A stretch of DNA of 64,000 bases from Temnothorax longispinosus (lineage: Eukaryota > Arthropoda > Insecta > Hymenoptera > Formicidae): the NCBI RefSeq assembly GCF_030848805.1, contig NC_092365.1:930001-994000 (forward strand). Reading direction: 5' to 3'. The translations under genes were made by a program, and so were the position numbers. Below are positions 38,169 to 50,990 of this stretch, piece by piece. The notes under the pieces were generated by a model that saw only the letters and a list, made by a program, of their open reading frames with translations, was not told the DNA's origin and did not search any database. Each line of letters opens with the position of its first letter. Position 1 is the stretch's first letter.

Positions 38169-41100
38169 GGCCGGTGTGACAAATAATTTTATATTAGCGT
38201 TGTCGACGTGCGCTCTTGTTGATTAATTGATGGTTAATTCCAGTTGCGAGAGAGCTCGGCGAACATCAAAGGTGCAATGTAACGCACGAAGGGGAGTGAA
38301 ATTTCAAAATATACAGAGCAAGGAATAAATTAGGCCTTTTGAACTCGCGCGTCCTCGGGCTGTAGAGTTTAAAAAATTACACGGAGCACTTCGGATATTT
38401 TCAATTTTTTACATTGTCTAGGTGCGAACTTTTCCAATAACTTTGAAATTGATTTTTCTTTAGTCAAGAACTTGATTAAACATTAAATAAATAAATTTTC
38501 TTTACTTATTCTCGGAACTTAATTTTTCTAAAGAAAACTCTTTATTTTTCATCACTCACGATTAGAAATGCTATGTTAGCCTGATTTTCGTTCGAGATCA
38601 ATAAATTGGTCCAAGAATCCACAAATGCGCAGAACATCCGATTCTTCTGTGGCACTCTTATATTTGATCCTTTAAAATAGAACGTAAGGTTGGTGCGAGA
38701 GAAATTTCGAGTGATTATCAAAGTTCGCCGAATGTTCTTTTGCGAAACCGGGCCAACTCGCAATTCCGTGCACGAGACGCGCGACGCGGAATACGTAACG
38801 ATTCGACGACGGTGCATTCGCCGCCGGTCGGCGAAATAGCGGAGGCGCCAACCCTCGCTGCCGGTGCTGTGTAACCACCGGGGAAAAATAAATAATCCCT
38901 GGTGCGCGCCGAAGGTAAATACAGATTCGGAGGCTCGCGAAAAACTTTCTTACCGGGGACGTGTCCCCATAAAGAGAGTTTGTCAGGACTTTTGGCGAGC
39001 GCGTGATTGCTCGTATTCGGTCCCGAGATTCGTGCGAAATATTCGTCGCTTTGTGCAAACATGGAACTGTCGATGTACCGTCAGATTTGTTTTTAACCCT
39101 CAATATCAGTTAACGACAAATTAGAAAGACGCGAAATGCATATGGCCATGTCCGTTTTGATAAAACGTTCAACGATTGAGTTCGATAATTGATAAATGAT
39201 TTCGCTGAGGCGTAAAATAGAGTTAATGTTGATATTATTTTTTCATTAATGTCAAGACGGCACGAGAGTCGCGATTTTTTTCAACTCAAAGTGCCAAGGG
39301 CACTATACCGTCGTCGCACAACGAAAGTTAAGTATGCAATAATGATTAGCAGGCGTAACTGGTTTGCCAACGAGCTTCGAAATAGGTCATGCCCCGGAGG
39401 TACGCCATTTAGAGAGTGCCGCCTACCTTTAAACCCAGAACGAAACTAATTTCTGCCGGAACGAAATTTCACGGCAATGTGCAGTAGCGCGTTGCGGAAG
39501 ACGTATTGGAAATTTACTCGAACGTAGCTATTCATATATGTTTCCGGTTATAACATTCCCCAGGTGCATATTGATACCACTGCACGGAAATAAATTCTAA
39601 AATTCAGAAGATTTTAATATTGCATACATTCTACTCTGACAAGAAATTTTCTTCTTTCTTTTCTATAGCTTTTTTGTTAAATTCTTTATTAATATTTCAG
39701 AGATAAATTTGTTTATTCTTTAAATTTTCAACATTTTTCCATACAGTTTGCAACTCGCGATTTTTTTTATTAATTATATAAATAATAAACTAGTAATATT
39801 TATACAATGCTTTTCCAAAGTATTTCTCATTTAGAATTTTGGATAACTTAAGACGTTTCTAAGTCGGTTTTTCAGATTAATCATATTAATATTAATTTGA
39901 CCTACAATTAGATGTATCGAGATCATGTTTACATGTTCACATGTTTCTATGAGCCTTTCTCTTATTCGAAAACTCAATCTCTTGCATTTGATTCGTTGCG
40001 TTTGCCGACTGAAATTTTGGCAAGTTTGTCAATGTTGTCATCACAAATTCGCGATTCGGTATCGTTTGCATGCATAACGACGCAACGACGAGAGTAAAAG
40101 CGAGAAAGGGAAAGAGTACGAGCAGGTGCGTCGATCATAAATAAAAGACAAGTGCCGGGATGCGTGTGTGTGTACATATACATGTGTGTGCACGCGTGTA
40201 TGAGTTACATGCCGAAGAGAACAAGATTGAAAATTCCAGGAATGGAATATACGATCGCACGAGATGACGTGAGCTCTCTCGTTTCTGCAGCCTCTCGCGA
40301 CGTCGGCATTGTACCACTTTTTAAAGCATGATTATTGAATTTTGCGACTGAGCGTTGCGCGCAGCGCGCGTTCACGCAAAAGATGAGAAACCAGGCAGAT
40401 CCAGCAACTGGAGTGCGCAATTTCTTCTCGTCACTCGCATTATTTGACACGATCCTTTTCTCTTTTCTTACTCTCGATTTCTGAAAATCGGGTTTTCAGC
40501 AACTGTAACATTTCTTCGTAGAAAGCTTGATATTGGTATTTACTTTGGCGCTCGCTCAGCATTTGAACATGGGTTTCCCCGGCCGAGTTTCACCCGTCTC
40601 GTTAATAAAACATCGGTGCAGATCAGGCCGAGGACGAGCACGCGCTCGCAATGAGCCGCGCGTGTCGCGTATTTTAACACGCATTCGCGCTGTACATAAC
40701 ATCTCGATAAGCCGGTTCCACTGACTTTTCCCCGTCGCCGTGTGTGCCGCGCACGTTTGTCGTTCATTCGTTCGTTCGTTTGTTCGGGCACGCCGCGCTC
40801 GCTCGCTGACGGCTGATGGCTAACGGTGTCATAAGCGTGTCACGCGAACGACGAATCTAAATGCCACCGTGTCGCATCGACAACGTAAAAGGTGTACCGT
40901 AACGCATACAGTTCGAATACACGCTTGTATCGAGGAAGATAATCGTTATCGTTTCGAAGAACTCTGATTAACTTGGATTGAGGTTGCAATTATCATCTCA
41001 ACGCTCGCCATTACTCTGCTACTCGCAGAAATATAATTGCGAAAATTATCGAAGGACCGCGTGTATTTCTCGTTGAATTCTCTCCGGGCGCGGTCCCCTC

Positions 41101-42398
41101 GATGCAAAGTTGCACGCACGCCTTGCAAGCACGGATAAATCTCCAGACGTCGAGCCGTCGCGAGCGAGAGCATGATATCCCGGCCAATCTCGTATCCCGA
41201 AGTGGGCGCGCGTGTAAGTCAATACTCCCGGAATGCGAAAAGGCGTTTTCCGCCGTGCGAAATCGCTTTGACACGCGAGGGGAAAGATCCTCGATCTCTC
41301 GATTTTCTGCAGCCCTCTATGATAACGTGCGGAAGTGCGGTAAGATATACTATACCCAACAAACATAAGCGAATAATACAATATATGTTGGGAGGTGAAA
41401 CGTGCGAGGAATATATATTTTCAGAGGTATTTTATTGCGAGAAAAAGTTCTTCGCTACAATATCGCCAGGTCTTGCATCTTATCCCGATCCTTTATCTTT
41501 CTATTTAAGATCTTGATCCGATAGCTATCCTTGGTTTCTTGACAAATGTACATATATGTGTGAAAGATATAGCGATACACATATGAGAAAAGTGCGAAAG
41601 AAGGAGAGATCGAGAGAGAGAGAGAAAGAGAATGCGCGCGATAAGGAGAGAATGATGTTATTACTTTTCATAGTTTAATTGTTGACAATGCGAAATAGAT
41701 GCGAATAATGTTAATTATATAGATAATAATAGTAATAATGAAAATTATCGTTATTGTTGCGTCGTTAATGTTACTGTTGTGACGATATTTTATCATTTGT
41801 CATTGTTGCACCGACGTGTTGCCGACGACGATGTCTCGTCTCGATGCCCCGATGACTATTCATTGTTATCAGTTACTATTGTGCGATTATTAGGACGTAC
41901 AATTACGATCGTGTAATTACGATCGTTAAATGCGTGATGCGACGAGCCAGGCGAATTTTGGAATTGTATTACATTTGATGGCGGCTCGTCGTAATAGCGA
42001 AGCGAATGAATTACGTTACGTTATGCATATGTTTTACTTGCTCGTTGTTACTCGCGATATTGCGGCTGCAATTCGCGTAAAAGCGAATATAACGCAATGC
42101 CTGACAAAACGAAGATAAAAGATGACGTTATTGAATCGTGAAGTCTCTTTATTCTTCGTCAACCTGATCGCCTTTTTCCTGTTTCCGTCTCCTTTTCTTG
42201 CCATCGTTGAATTAGATACGCGCATTATATGAAACAACAAAATGGAGAATGATTTATTGTTTTACGTATGATATAGATTGGAATATTTTATGTTCTTCGT
42301 AAAGAAGTATTTCTACGATTCGTTAGATTGATGATCGTAAATAGTCATTATGTATATTTGATTCAGTAAACTGTGACACGTTTTGAACAAATATTATA

Positions 42399-42532
42399 TT
42401 TCATTTTCAGGTAAGAAAAGTTTGGTTCTATAAAAGCGTCTGCGATTTCGATATTGAAGATTAGTCTACGAACGTGTCATTATAAAAAACATTTCGCAAA
42501 GCCTCAACATTTAATCAACTTCATCATCAAGG
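42399..42532 (+). other. Fused 3'/5' splice site, TATA-like box and downstream donor
   Basis: ATTTCATTTTCAG|GTAAG at 42399-42416 joins a good 3' splice site directly to a good 5' splice site. Thirteen bases on, CTATAAAAG (42428-42436) resembles a TATA box, and ATCAAG|GTGAGT gives a strong donor at 42533. The layout fits either a recursive (zero-length exon) splice point with a 121-base exon, or a TATA promoter with a short noncoding first exon. No ATG-led coding exon with this donor is seen, so any gene here is unidentified. Confidence 0.3.
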
Positions 42533-45500
42533 TGAGTGGACGATCTACGTTCATCTCAGTTTTACAATTTTTCCGCGGCTTATCTGCATAGGGCTAAATA
42601 ATCCGCCGAAAGAAGAAATTACACGTTTAGCGGCGATGTAAAATTTGTTTTTTTTTTGGTAAAGTTAATCACGAGTCCGTAACCCTTTCGTTTCAAAAAT
42701 GAAACTTAAAACGAGGCGAAGCAAAGAAGAAGCTAGGCGGGAATTAGAAAAATGATAGGAAAGTCGAGAAGACAAAAATGAGGCGCAATGAGAGACGTCG
42801 AGATCTCTCTGTCTCTCTTCGATGTTCTACAGCCTCCTGGCTCGTGAAGCCCCGCAGCTTTATCCCTTTCCGTCCGCTATAATCCCTTCTTTCAGCGATA
42901 ACGAGCGATCACGAGGAGGAAATGCAATTTACCGTGACGACGGACGGAAATGGGGTTCTCGAGTGGTTTCGGTGTTGGCCAGGTCGGTCCAAAGGGCGAG
43001 GAGGAGGTCAAGGCTGATACAGGTTCGTCTATACGGCTAATCGCATGGCTCCGGGCTAGAAAGGAGATAATACTTGTCTATCCGTCTATCGGTCTTCCGA
43101 ATTGACCGTGAGATTTCATAAAAAAATATAAGGCTTGTATATGTCATAACGAGTTATCATCATTCTTCTCTCTGCTAGTGCTTTCTTCGCGATTCCGTGA
43201 TTGAACTCGCCGGATTTACTCGTTTTCAGATAAAACTTTCAACTTCATTGAGTGTTTATGGAATTTTATTGCTCTGCGTTTGAGTAACGGTTTGCAATGT
43301 ATTCGTGAGAAATAAATTAAAGCGCGATTGTTCGAACTTCGCCAAGGAATCGCCAAGAGAAATTACGCTTATTGCGATATTACTTTATATTATTTTTCAA
43401 TAATTACGATATCAATTTTCCGTATTTGTATCGAAACTCTCTTTGTCTTTGTATTTGCTAAAACGCGAACGTCTAAAATCGTTTAACATCGCGTCTCTTT
43501 GGGGCACTAAATCTCGTTTCGTCGAAGATTCAATCGGATTTAAGGATATACACGTGACTCGAAGCCCTTAATGTGATTTTGTCGTCGCAATGAGAACTCA
43601 ATGGAAGGTCGCGCGAATTGAGATAATTAGTTCGATACGACATTCCCTGCAAGTTTAATAGCACTCTTTCGCGAAGTGCGTGTCTTATGGCTCGCTGCAA
43701 TTTTAATGACGGATCACCGGGTGCGCGGAGGTGATGCATGAGAGACGCGGATATCCGTGTTGCCGAGTATTACAGTTAATAATGCATGCGAGCGAGTCAT
43801 CGATCCGGAGTGTGCATTTCTACGTAAGCGAAACCAACGCTTATAACAATTTGTGAGACGGTCAGAAAATAACTCGGCGCATAATTGAACTGTAAAGATA
43901 AAGTTGATATTGTAAATATTCCTAAATTCTCAATTCGTTAATTGGTTACGTTAATTGGTTGGTACGATTTTTCAGAGCGTCATTTCTTTAAAATATTTGA
44001 CAGCTTATATATTTTTTAGTTGCCTTTCTTCTTTCTATCGTAAAGAGAGAGTTTACGAAGCGGTCAATTGCCTTATAATTTCGTAAAAGAGAGAGAGACG
44101 AATAATGCGAACGCTTTATTTAATCGACTAATAGCCGACTAACAAGCACGCGTCGGGCCGCTTTACAGGGCCGATAATTACGAGCGATTCTTTTGCGATG
44201 CCTATAGCTTCGTTTATTCACGACGCTGTCTTCGAACCTGTCTCGGACAATCCTCCTCCACCCTTTGCTGATACCCAACTTCGCTACCAATCCCTCTTCC
44301 TCCCCGCGCGGCATATAATAGATCGCTTCAATTTACTCGACGGCGCCCCCTCGGTGCCACGACCCCTGCGCGCCGCGCCGTGGAAAATCGAAAAATTCCG
44401 GGGGCTGCTCGCTCGAGGACGGAGATGTTGTACGCGGCTCCGTCGGGGAAACGACGAGATTTCATTATAATAGAGGCGAGCCTCCCGGCAAAGTGCGAAG
44501 TCTCGCAGCAGGTCTATCCTTCAGGGACGAAAGGAATTGGCGGGAATTATGTCGGCAAGTATCTACGGTTAAAAAGAGAAAATGGAAGTCGAGAGGCCAC
44601 GCGCGCGAGTTACGCAGTTACCGGGGTTTGTTCAACCCCGATGCGTGCCGAGGGGAATTGTATAAATATGAAGATAAAATCGCCACGTCGGCGAGAGTTA
44701 AACAGAGTTAAACTCGCATTCGTCGAAATAAAGTTTTATTCCTTTCGCGATAATATTTTCATTACAAGATTACCGGCATTCTCATCACAGAATTGAAAAT
44801 ACTTTATTATTTTCTTCCACTTTGATAATTTGAAGCGGGGAATCCGTCCTGCAATTTTATATTACGTATTCAGTTTGAAAAAACACTCGCCAATAGATTC
44901 ATATGTTTTCTTGGTAAATGCAAACTTATACGATTTCAGAACAGGAGTCGAATAAATATGAATATTTATATCACATGCGGAAATAACTCGAGTTCCGTGA
45001 AAAACATTCGATCACACAGAGCATCGCGAATTGAATGTCGATCGGCTGAAAGTGATACGTATATGAAAAGACATGGATTAGTACGCGGGTGTTAATTATG
45101 CCGCGCTGTGCAAATGTCCGCTGATTAATGCGCATTTATATCCACACCGGGGAGAAATCGCGAATGGAGATAAACACGCGCTTTATTAATAGGTCTCGTT
45201 GAGAAAGAACGAAAGACAGATTAACGTGCGCAACGCGAGAAGAAAAACGCGAGAATGTTACATAGGTTTTTTTTCTAAGAGACGGCGATCGTAAATTCAA
45301 CATCGCAAAGCATTGTTCCAAGAGCATAGAGTCTTTGTCGTGTACTCTTTTTACTTTTTGTTTAGCAATTACAATGGAGTGTGGTTGTTGTTAGAGGTAG
45401 TAACTTGTAACCGCATGAATTTCCGCGTTACAATATTTCTTTAATTTTACGTGATGCGCGCACCTTTCTCTCCTGGTTTTCGGCAAGATGAATCTTTTCG

Positions 45501-45681
45501 CATGTAACTTAACTTTTTATTGCGGAAAGTTATCGCGTCAGATGAGATTCATCACTATCGAGAAACGACCAAGGTGATATTTTTGTTTCATCCGCTTTAC
45601 ATTTTTACGCGCATCGATATAAATTCTCGTGCTCAAGTTTACGCATTTGCACAGCATACGGCGTATGTTATCGTCTCTTCT
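42533..45681. other. No gene recognised
   Basis: Alternating AT-rich and CpG-rich DNA. The patch 42780-43040 has a pyrimidine-rich acceptor-like TCGATGTTCTACAG ending at 42831 but the frames beyond it are Arg-rich and unconvincing. A CACGTGAC E-box lies at 43551-43558. The patch 44110-44700 is CpG-rich without recognised coding content. Confidence 0.5.
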
Positions 45682-45964
45682 TTAACCTTAAGTGCGCAGT
45701 TTTGCATATATGCAAAGCGACTTTTCGACGCTCCGTGTACTTTCCCTTATGAACTGTTCGAACTAAAAACGCGCGGCTTTACACATCTGTAAAGGACTTT
45801 CTTTGCATGTATTTCATCGGTTGTCTGCTAGGACAAAAAGGGTAAAAAGAGTTCAAATTAGTAAAGAAAAATTTTTTAAATATTTTTTTAGGATTCCTTA
45901 AACAGTCATTATTTATTTTAAAAATACTCAGAATGCTATGAAACATTGCATATTTACGATTTAA
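45682..45964. mobile_element. TTAA-bounded dispersed repeat, copy 2
   Basis: This copy begins TTAACCTTAAGTGCGCAG and matches copy 1 (18471-18666) over its opening, including TTTTGCATATATGCAAAG, which is palindromic for 16 central bases, CGACTTTTCGA and the CTAAAAACGCGCGGCTTT segment. It is longer (about 283 bases) because of insertions such as 45736-45750. TTAA lies at both proposed ends (45682-45685 and 45961-45964). It is probably a non-autonomous DNA transposon relic. Confidence 0.55.
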
Positions 45965-48900
45965 TCATTTATTTTTATGTTTACGATATATTGAGATAAA
46001 CCGAAGATACAGGAAGATACAGGCAGTTTTCAAATTAAATAACAGTAATATTGCATAAAGAGTAACGAATATCTGATATCTCTAGCTACGTGGATCCTTC
46101 CTTGCAACACATCAGATATGATACTCTTTTGCGACAAATTCGCCCCGGCTGCGGAAAATGGAAGCTGCTTGTATTAATTCCTTTGAGTAGTCTCAACCGC
46201 TTATACGTAACAGTTTATATATGTCGTAATACACACAACTCTGGGAACTCTTAAACTTAATATGAGAAGCAATTAAGCCACGCAATACGCTGACACGCGC
46301 ACATGGCAAGGAATCATGTTCTTAACAGTTCAGACGTTTAAGCGTGTGTGTTGCGATTTAATTTGCAACATAACAAAGAATTCAGACGGAGCGTGATTAA
46401 CTTCTGTACGCGTCTCGCGTAATATTCCTTCAAGAGAGCGAAATAGCTCGAATTTTATTTCATACTGAATGACGTAATATTTTTGCAAATGTCTGCCAAG
46501 GAAACCATTGATATTAAACGTGTTTAGCGTATCTTAAGAATTCCAATAATAGAAATCATCGTGAAAAGAAAAAATAGGCAAACATTTTTTAATTGTACAG
46601 TGAAGTTTAGTGAAGCGATGAAACTCGATACTACAGTTTAATTTATTAGACGTTGTGATTGAAATTTATTGTTAGTATCTCATCGTGAAACGTTATATCA
46701 CGGAAATTCCAATTCTTCCGTAAAATTGAAAAAATTCCCATCGATGATCGACGAAGAATTTTCCGTGGGAATAAAACGACTCGAGGAAAATGTCAAATAA
46801 CTGACGTTCCGCTTTAGAAATCTTCACTGGCACGGTGTGCGAAAGCGTTGTGTGCGGTAAGTCGACAGAGTCAGAGAGGTATTTGTTTAATTAATTCATT
46901 AATTAATTACACCGAGGACAACGCGAGCTAGCACTTGGCCATTCGTTTCGCCAGCGAGTCGCTGCGGCATAAATTTTGGGGATTAAGGCCGCATCAGGTA
47001 AGCATTAAAGCCTCGCATCCTGCCAAATGAAAATGGGAATATACCGGGTGACGAGGCGCAATCGCGCGATGACAAAGTATGCAAGCGTGCGAGCCAGACA
47101 ATATTAATTTCCTAATTGAGGTTTCTTGATTAATCTCGCTCGCGCATGTCTGCGTTCTTAATTGATAACAGCGCGACTACGTATGCATGACGTTATCAAT
47201 TATACACGCGAAGCGCAAACGAAGTTTGTGATAAGTCGACGGTGTATTCCAGGATGGATTATAATGAAAAGAGAACGATTCTCTTAGTCGTCTATTATTT
47301 CATAAATTCATTACATACATATAAATAACAACACATAATACCTATATATAATTGCATATAATTTATATGTGTATATCTTTTATTTTGTATTGTATAGTAT
47401 ATCTATATACATATATGAGAGGAGAATGACATAGCTCTTGAGAGATTTAACGCTTGATATAACTTAAGTCGCTGCTTTCTTCCGAATCTTCCCTCTACAG
47501 TTTAGGGGTCAATTAATTTGGATTAGCCTGTAAAATCACCTGGGTGCGCGCTTTAAGCCCCTTGACTTTGTAGGGGTTGCAGGTTAATGGAAAATTCGGA
47601 TACCGACGGTATTTCGAGATAAATAAGAGAAATTAACTTGTACGAACAGGATAAGCCAAGGCGGTTTTCACGCCGCCAACTTTTGCGATCCTTGAGAGTG
47701 GAAACTATCGCAGCTGCGCGCGGACAATCCGGGTTGTCCCGTTTTTCTACCATTCTAGTGGAAGAGGCGCGATTTGTTTTTCTGTTCCATTACGCCGTAA
47801 ATTACCCGAAGAATACCTGTTGTGTCCACTTTTATTATCCGTACAAAATTGCTCAAACGGCACGTCGACGAGACGTGTATCCGGAGCACTTTGTGTAATA
47901 TTCAATTATTTTTTATATCATATATTTTATATTTTTATTAATATTATCATAATTTCTGAGAACATTTTTGAAGAACATACCGCGATATTAAAAATATAAA
48001 ATATGAAAAGTATATAGATTGACGTTCTTTTTCTCTCTATATAATACTGTAATATACATATCTTTTTCAGAAAATACTATAATATATAATCCTCTGTTTT
48101 TGGTAATTTTTCAAGATCATTCTGAATGTTTTATATTCTGAATGTTTTATTATCTAACATTTGCTACGATTCAACGAAATGCTTTTTCAACATCGGTTCT
48201 TTTATCGTTTTTGTGTCGTAGAAATGTCTTTTAAGTAACCTTCATTGTTTCGCAAAAAGATACCGTTTCTCGAATCGATATATCTCCTCGATTTTTATTT
48301 CTCTCGCTACTTTCTCTCTCTTTCTACATATATATTTCTTCCATCCCTTCTTTCCCTCTATCTCGCTCTCTTTCTCTCTCTGTATATCTCTCGATTTCGC
48401 ATCTTCAATCTCCTTTTTTAAACCGTTCACGTAAAAGATCTTTTTTACACAGAGGAGAGAGGAGCTAAGAAGCCAGAATGATTAACGAGGAAGGTAGTCG
48501 TAAAGATCAACTTGCACTCGGTTTTCCGTAAGTTAATTTTGCGTGATGTATCTCCGCTTATTATACGAGATAAAAAGAGTAAATCCATATATTTTTACAT
48601 TCGATATTAATAGAGCTTTCTTTGTATCAAGCACTTAATTGGTAATCTAGTATTTTAATTAGCAATTTCATATAACAATCCATAACTGTGTTATCGCGGA
48701 TCGGACAAGAAATCACCAGGTATATCGTAACGGAAATAGGAAGAGAGGTCTCGTCTGTAATGACTCGTTAACCGTATTACATCGATTTGTTCGAATTAAC
48801 TTTATCTGAAGCGAAATAAGCGTTCTATAAGAAAGTTTTGTATTTTTCCTGTTAATTCGAACGAAACACCGCGCGATAATGAGGCGTAAAGTTGATTCCG

Positions 48901-50379
48901 CCGTTCTATTCACGGGAGAAGAGGAATCGAGAACGGAAATGGTGTCGCGTTATTTAATTTAAAGCAGTCCAGAATATCGATAAAATGGAAAATGATGCTC
49001 GCGGATTGGAGCGAGGAAACTCATCGTTAACCGAACGCCCGGCGAAACTTTTCGGGGACATTCGTCATCTTAACGAGGGTTTTATTGCGGATCCTGGAAA
49101 TATGTTTGAAATCTGCCTCGAGTTTGCCTTGTAAATTTTACTCGTATATTCAAGTCGCAGTACCGCACCTTACTGATAGAAGGAATTACGCACGAGGTTC
49201 CGTATTGTGACCTATTGCACAGCCGTGCGCTGTTTTGCGAGTTTTCGAATTGGCGAAATATCAACATTTTTCAACAAAAATACGCGTTTATCCTCACACA
49301 AATAGAAATGCCTTATTTTGTTGCATATTTAATAATAATTGGCGTTGTTATATATAATTCATTTATATACATATATATGTAGATACATTTATTACATTTA
49401 TTTTATTAGGGTTTGCATGCATGACTTATTTAACACATATGAAATTCATGTCGACGGGCGCGTACATTTGGCACTCTCGTGTCTCTTGATATTAATTATT
49501 CTATTAGCAAAACCATGTCGCATGTCAAACGGACAAATTACGTACAATCGAATTCTTCGAAGTTGCCAGATTGACGGCGCGTGCAGTCGTTACGGATCGA
49601 TGTAATGGTTTAACGAGGATTTTATTGCAAACACTGTAAATTTTCCACATTCCAATGACGCCAGCATTTGCCCGGTTATATCACGGAGCCCACACGTATA
49701 ACTCGCCGCGCCTCCTGCGCGAGAAATCCGAAGAAAATTCGTGTTTCTGGCGAGCGTCGATCGTCGTGACCAATGACGCGTTCCTCGTATCCGCGAATAC
49801 CGTATCGGATATTTCCTGACAAGCAAACCGACCGATCGACCGACCGACCGTTCTTCCTTTTTGGCATGCGAGCCCGACGCGTGTTTAACATACTTCTTCC
49901 TTCTCCGTGGACGGAGGAATTCCGTGACATAGAAGTATTTTAATTTCCGGTAGACCAATTCGACACTTACGTTAATTGCTTTCGAAATGATGACAAACGC
50001 GCGGTTTTCGCGACGCAAGTGTACTTTGAGTTCAAAGAATTAAATCGCTAAAGTCATCACATGCAATCCTCGATACTTCTCGCATTCTTGAAGCCGTAGG
50101 AAAGTGTGAGATTGTACGTGGCAATTTTGACAAAAGTATTCAATAGCGGAGGCAACAATAATAAAAAAAATTCTAATATTTTGTTGTTGTTGCAATCTTA
50201 CTTTACACGCGTAGAAATATTGAGTTATTAAGACTACCAGGTAGTTATCGAACAGATCTAATATTTTTATTTAGATTTATATACATTTTTTCCCGTTCAG
50301 GAGTTTTATCTTTTTCACTCCCGCAAGACACACGATTTACGCACGTTAACGTCACAGAATCTACGGCATTCCATCAACG
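45965..50379. other. No gene recognised
   Basis: AT-rich DNA with short repeats: a pyrimidine-rich run with CTCTCT units at about 48300-48410, a duplicated TATTCTGAATGTTTTAT phrase near 48120-48150, and a (GACC)n run at about 49828-49850. No exon could be supported on either strand. Confidence 0.5.
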
Positions 50380-50990
50380 GTAATTAGACCCGATTTCGGT
50401 CGGTCGACGTCACGGTGTTCGGGGTGTTCTTCTTGCCGATGGGGACGACAGCCAACTCGCGGGCGAATTTGTAACGCGGCCAAGGGCTGAAAAATATGTG
50501 CGAGGATTGGGGTTGACAAGGGTGCGGCCCACGGACCCGAGGGAGGACAGAGGACAGAGAGCGGCGAAGGGGGTAGAAGACGAGACTCCTCGGCCGGATA
50601 GAGCGGAACGACGGAGGAATGGGCTCGCGAAGTTAGTGCCGGCATTAAAACCACGGAATGGACTTAACGACTCGTGGCGTGTCGGTGGCTGCGGCCATTC
50701 CGTCCTCGTTTCAACCGCCTCGCCATCGAGGGGGAGAGGGGGCACCGTGGCAGCCTTTCCTTTTTATTTTCCTCGTATTTTAACGTACCGCCTTCCACTC
50801 CGTCTCCGTCTTCGTCGTTTGCGAAGGCCTCTCGCGCGTCGTCGAAGGAAGAGGGGTCGTGGCAAGCGACACGGAGAGAAGGAAGATCCTTCCTTCCTTC
50901 CTCTCGGAATTACCCTCCTTCGAGTGATCCTTCACGAAAATTAACTCCGTCGACTGCGCGCTCCGTGACCCTGGTCGTGGCTCCTTAAAA
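50380..50990. other. CpG-rich block
   Basis: A 600-base GC- and CpG-rich patch stays open in several frames on both strands. The conceptual products are Arg-, Pro- and Ser-rich and match no family. It could be a promoter of a neighbouring gene or simply a GC-rich island; no splice-bounded exon was found. Confidence 0.4.

Larger units (their letters stand above)
34625..42398. other. Mitf 3' flank, no gene recognised
   Basis: Mainly AT-rich DNA with GC-richer patches near 34850-35400, 37890-38110, 38740-39080, 40340-40800 and 41040-41330. Open frames in these patches occur on both strands and match nothing known. Distal Mitf 3'UTR could occupy the first few kilobases. E-box and simple repeats are listed separately. 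Confidence 0.55.
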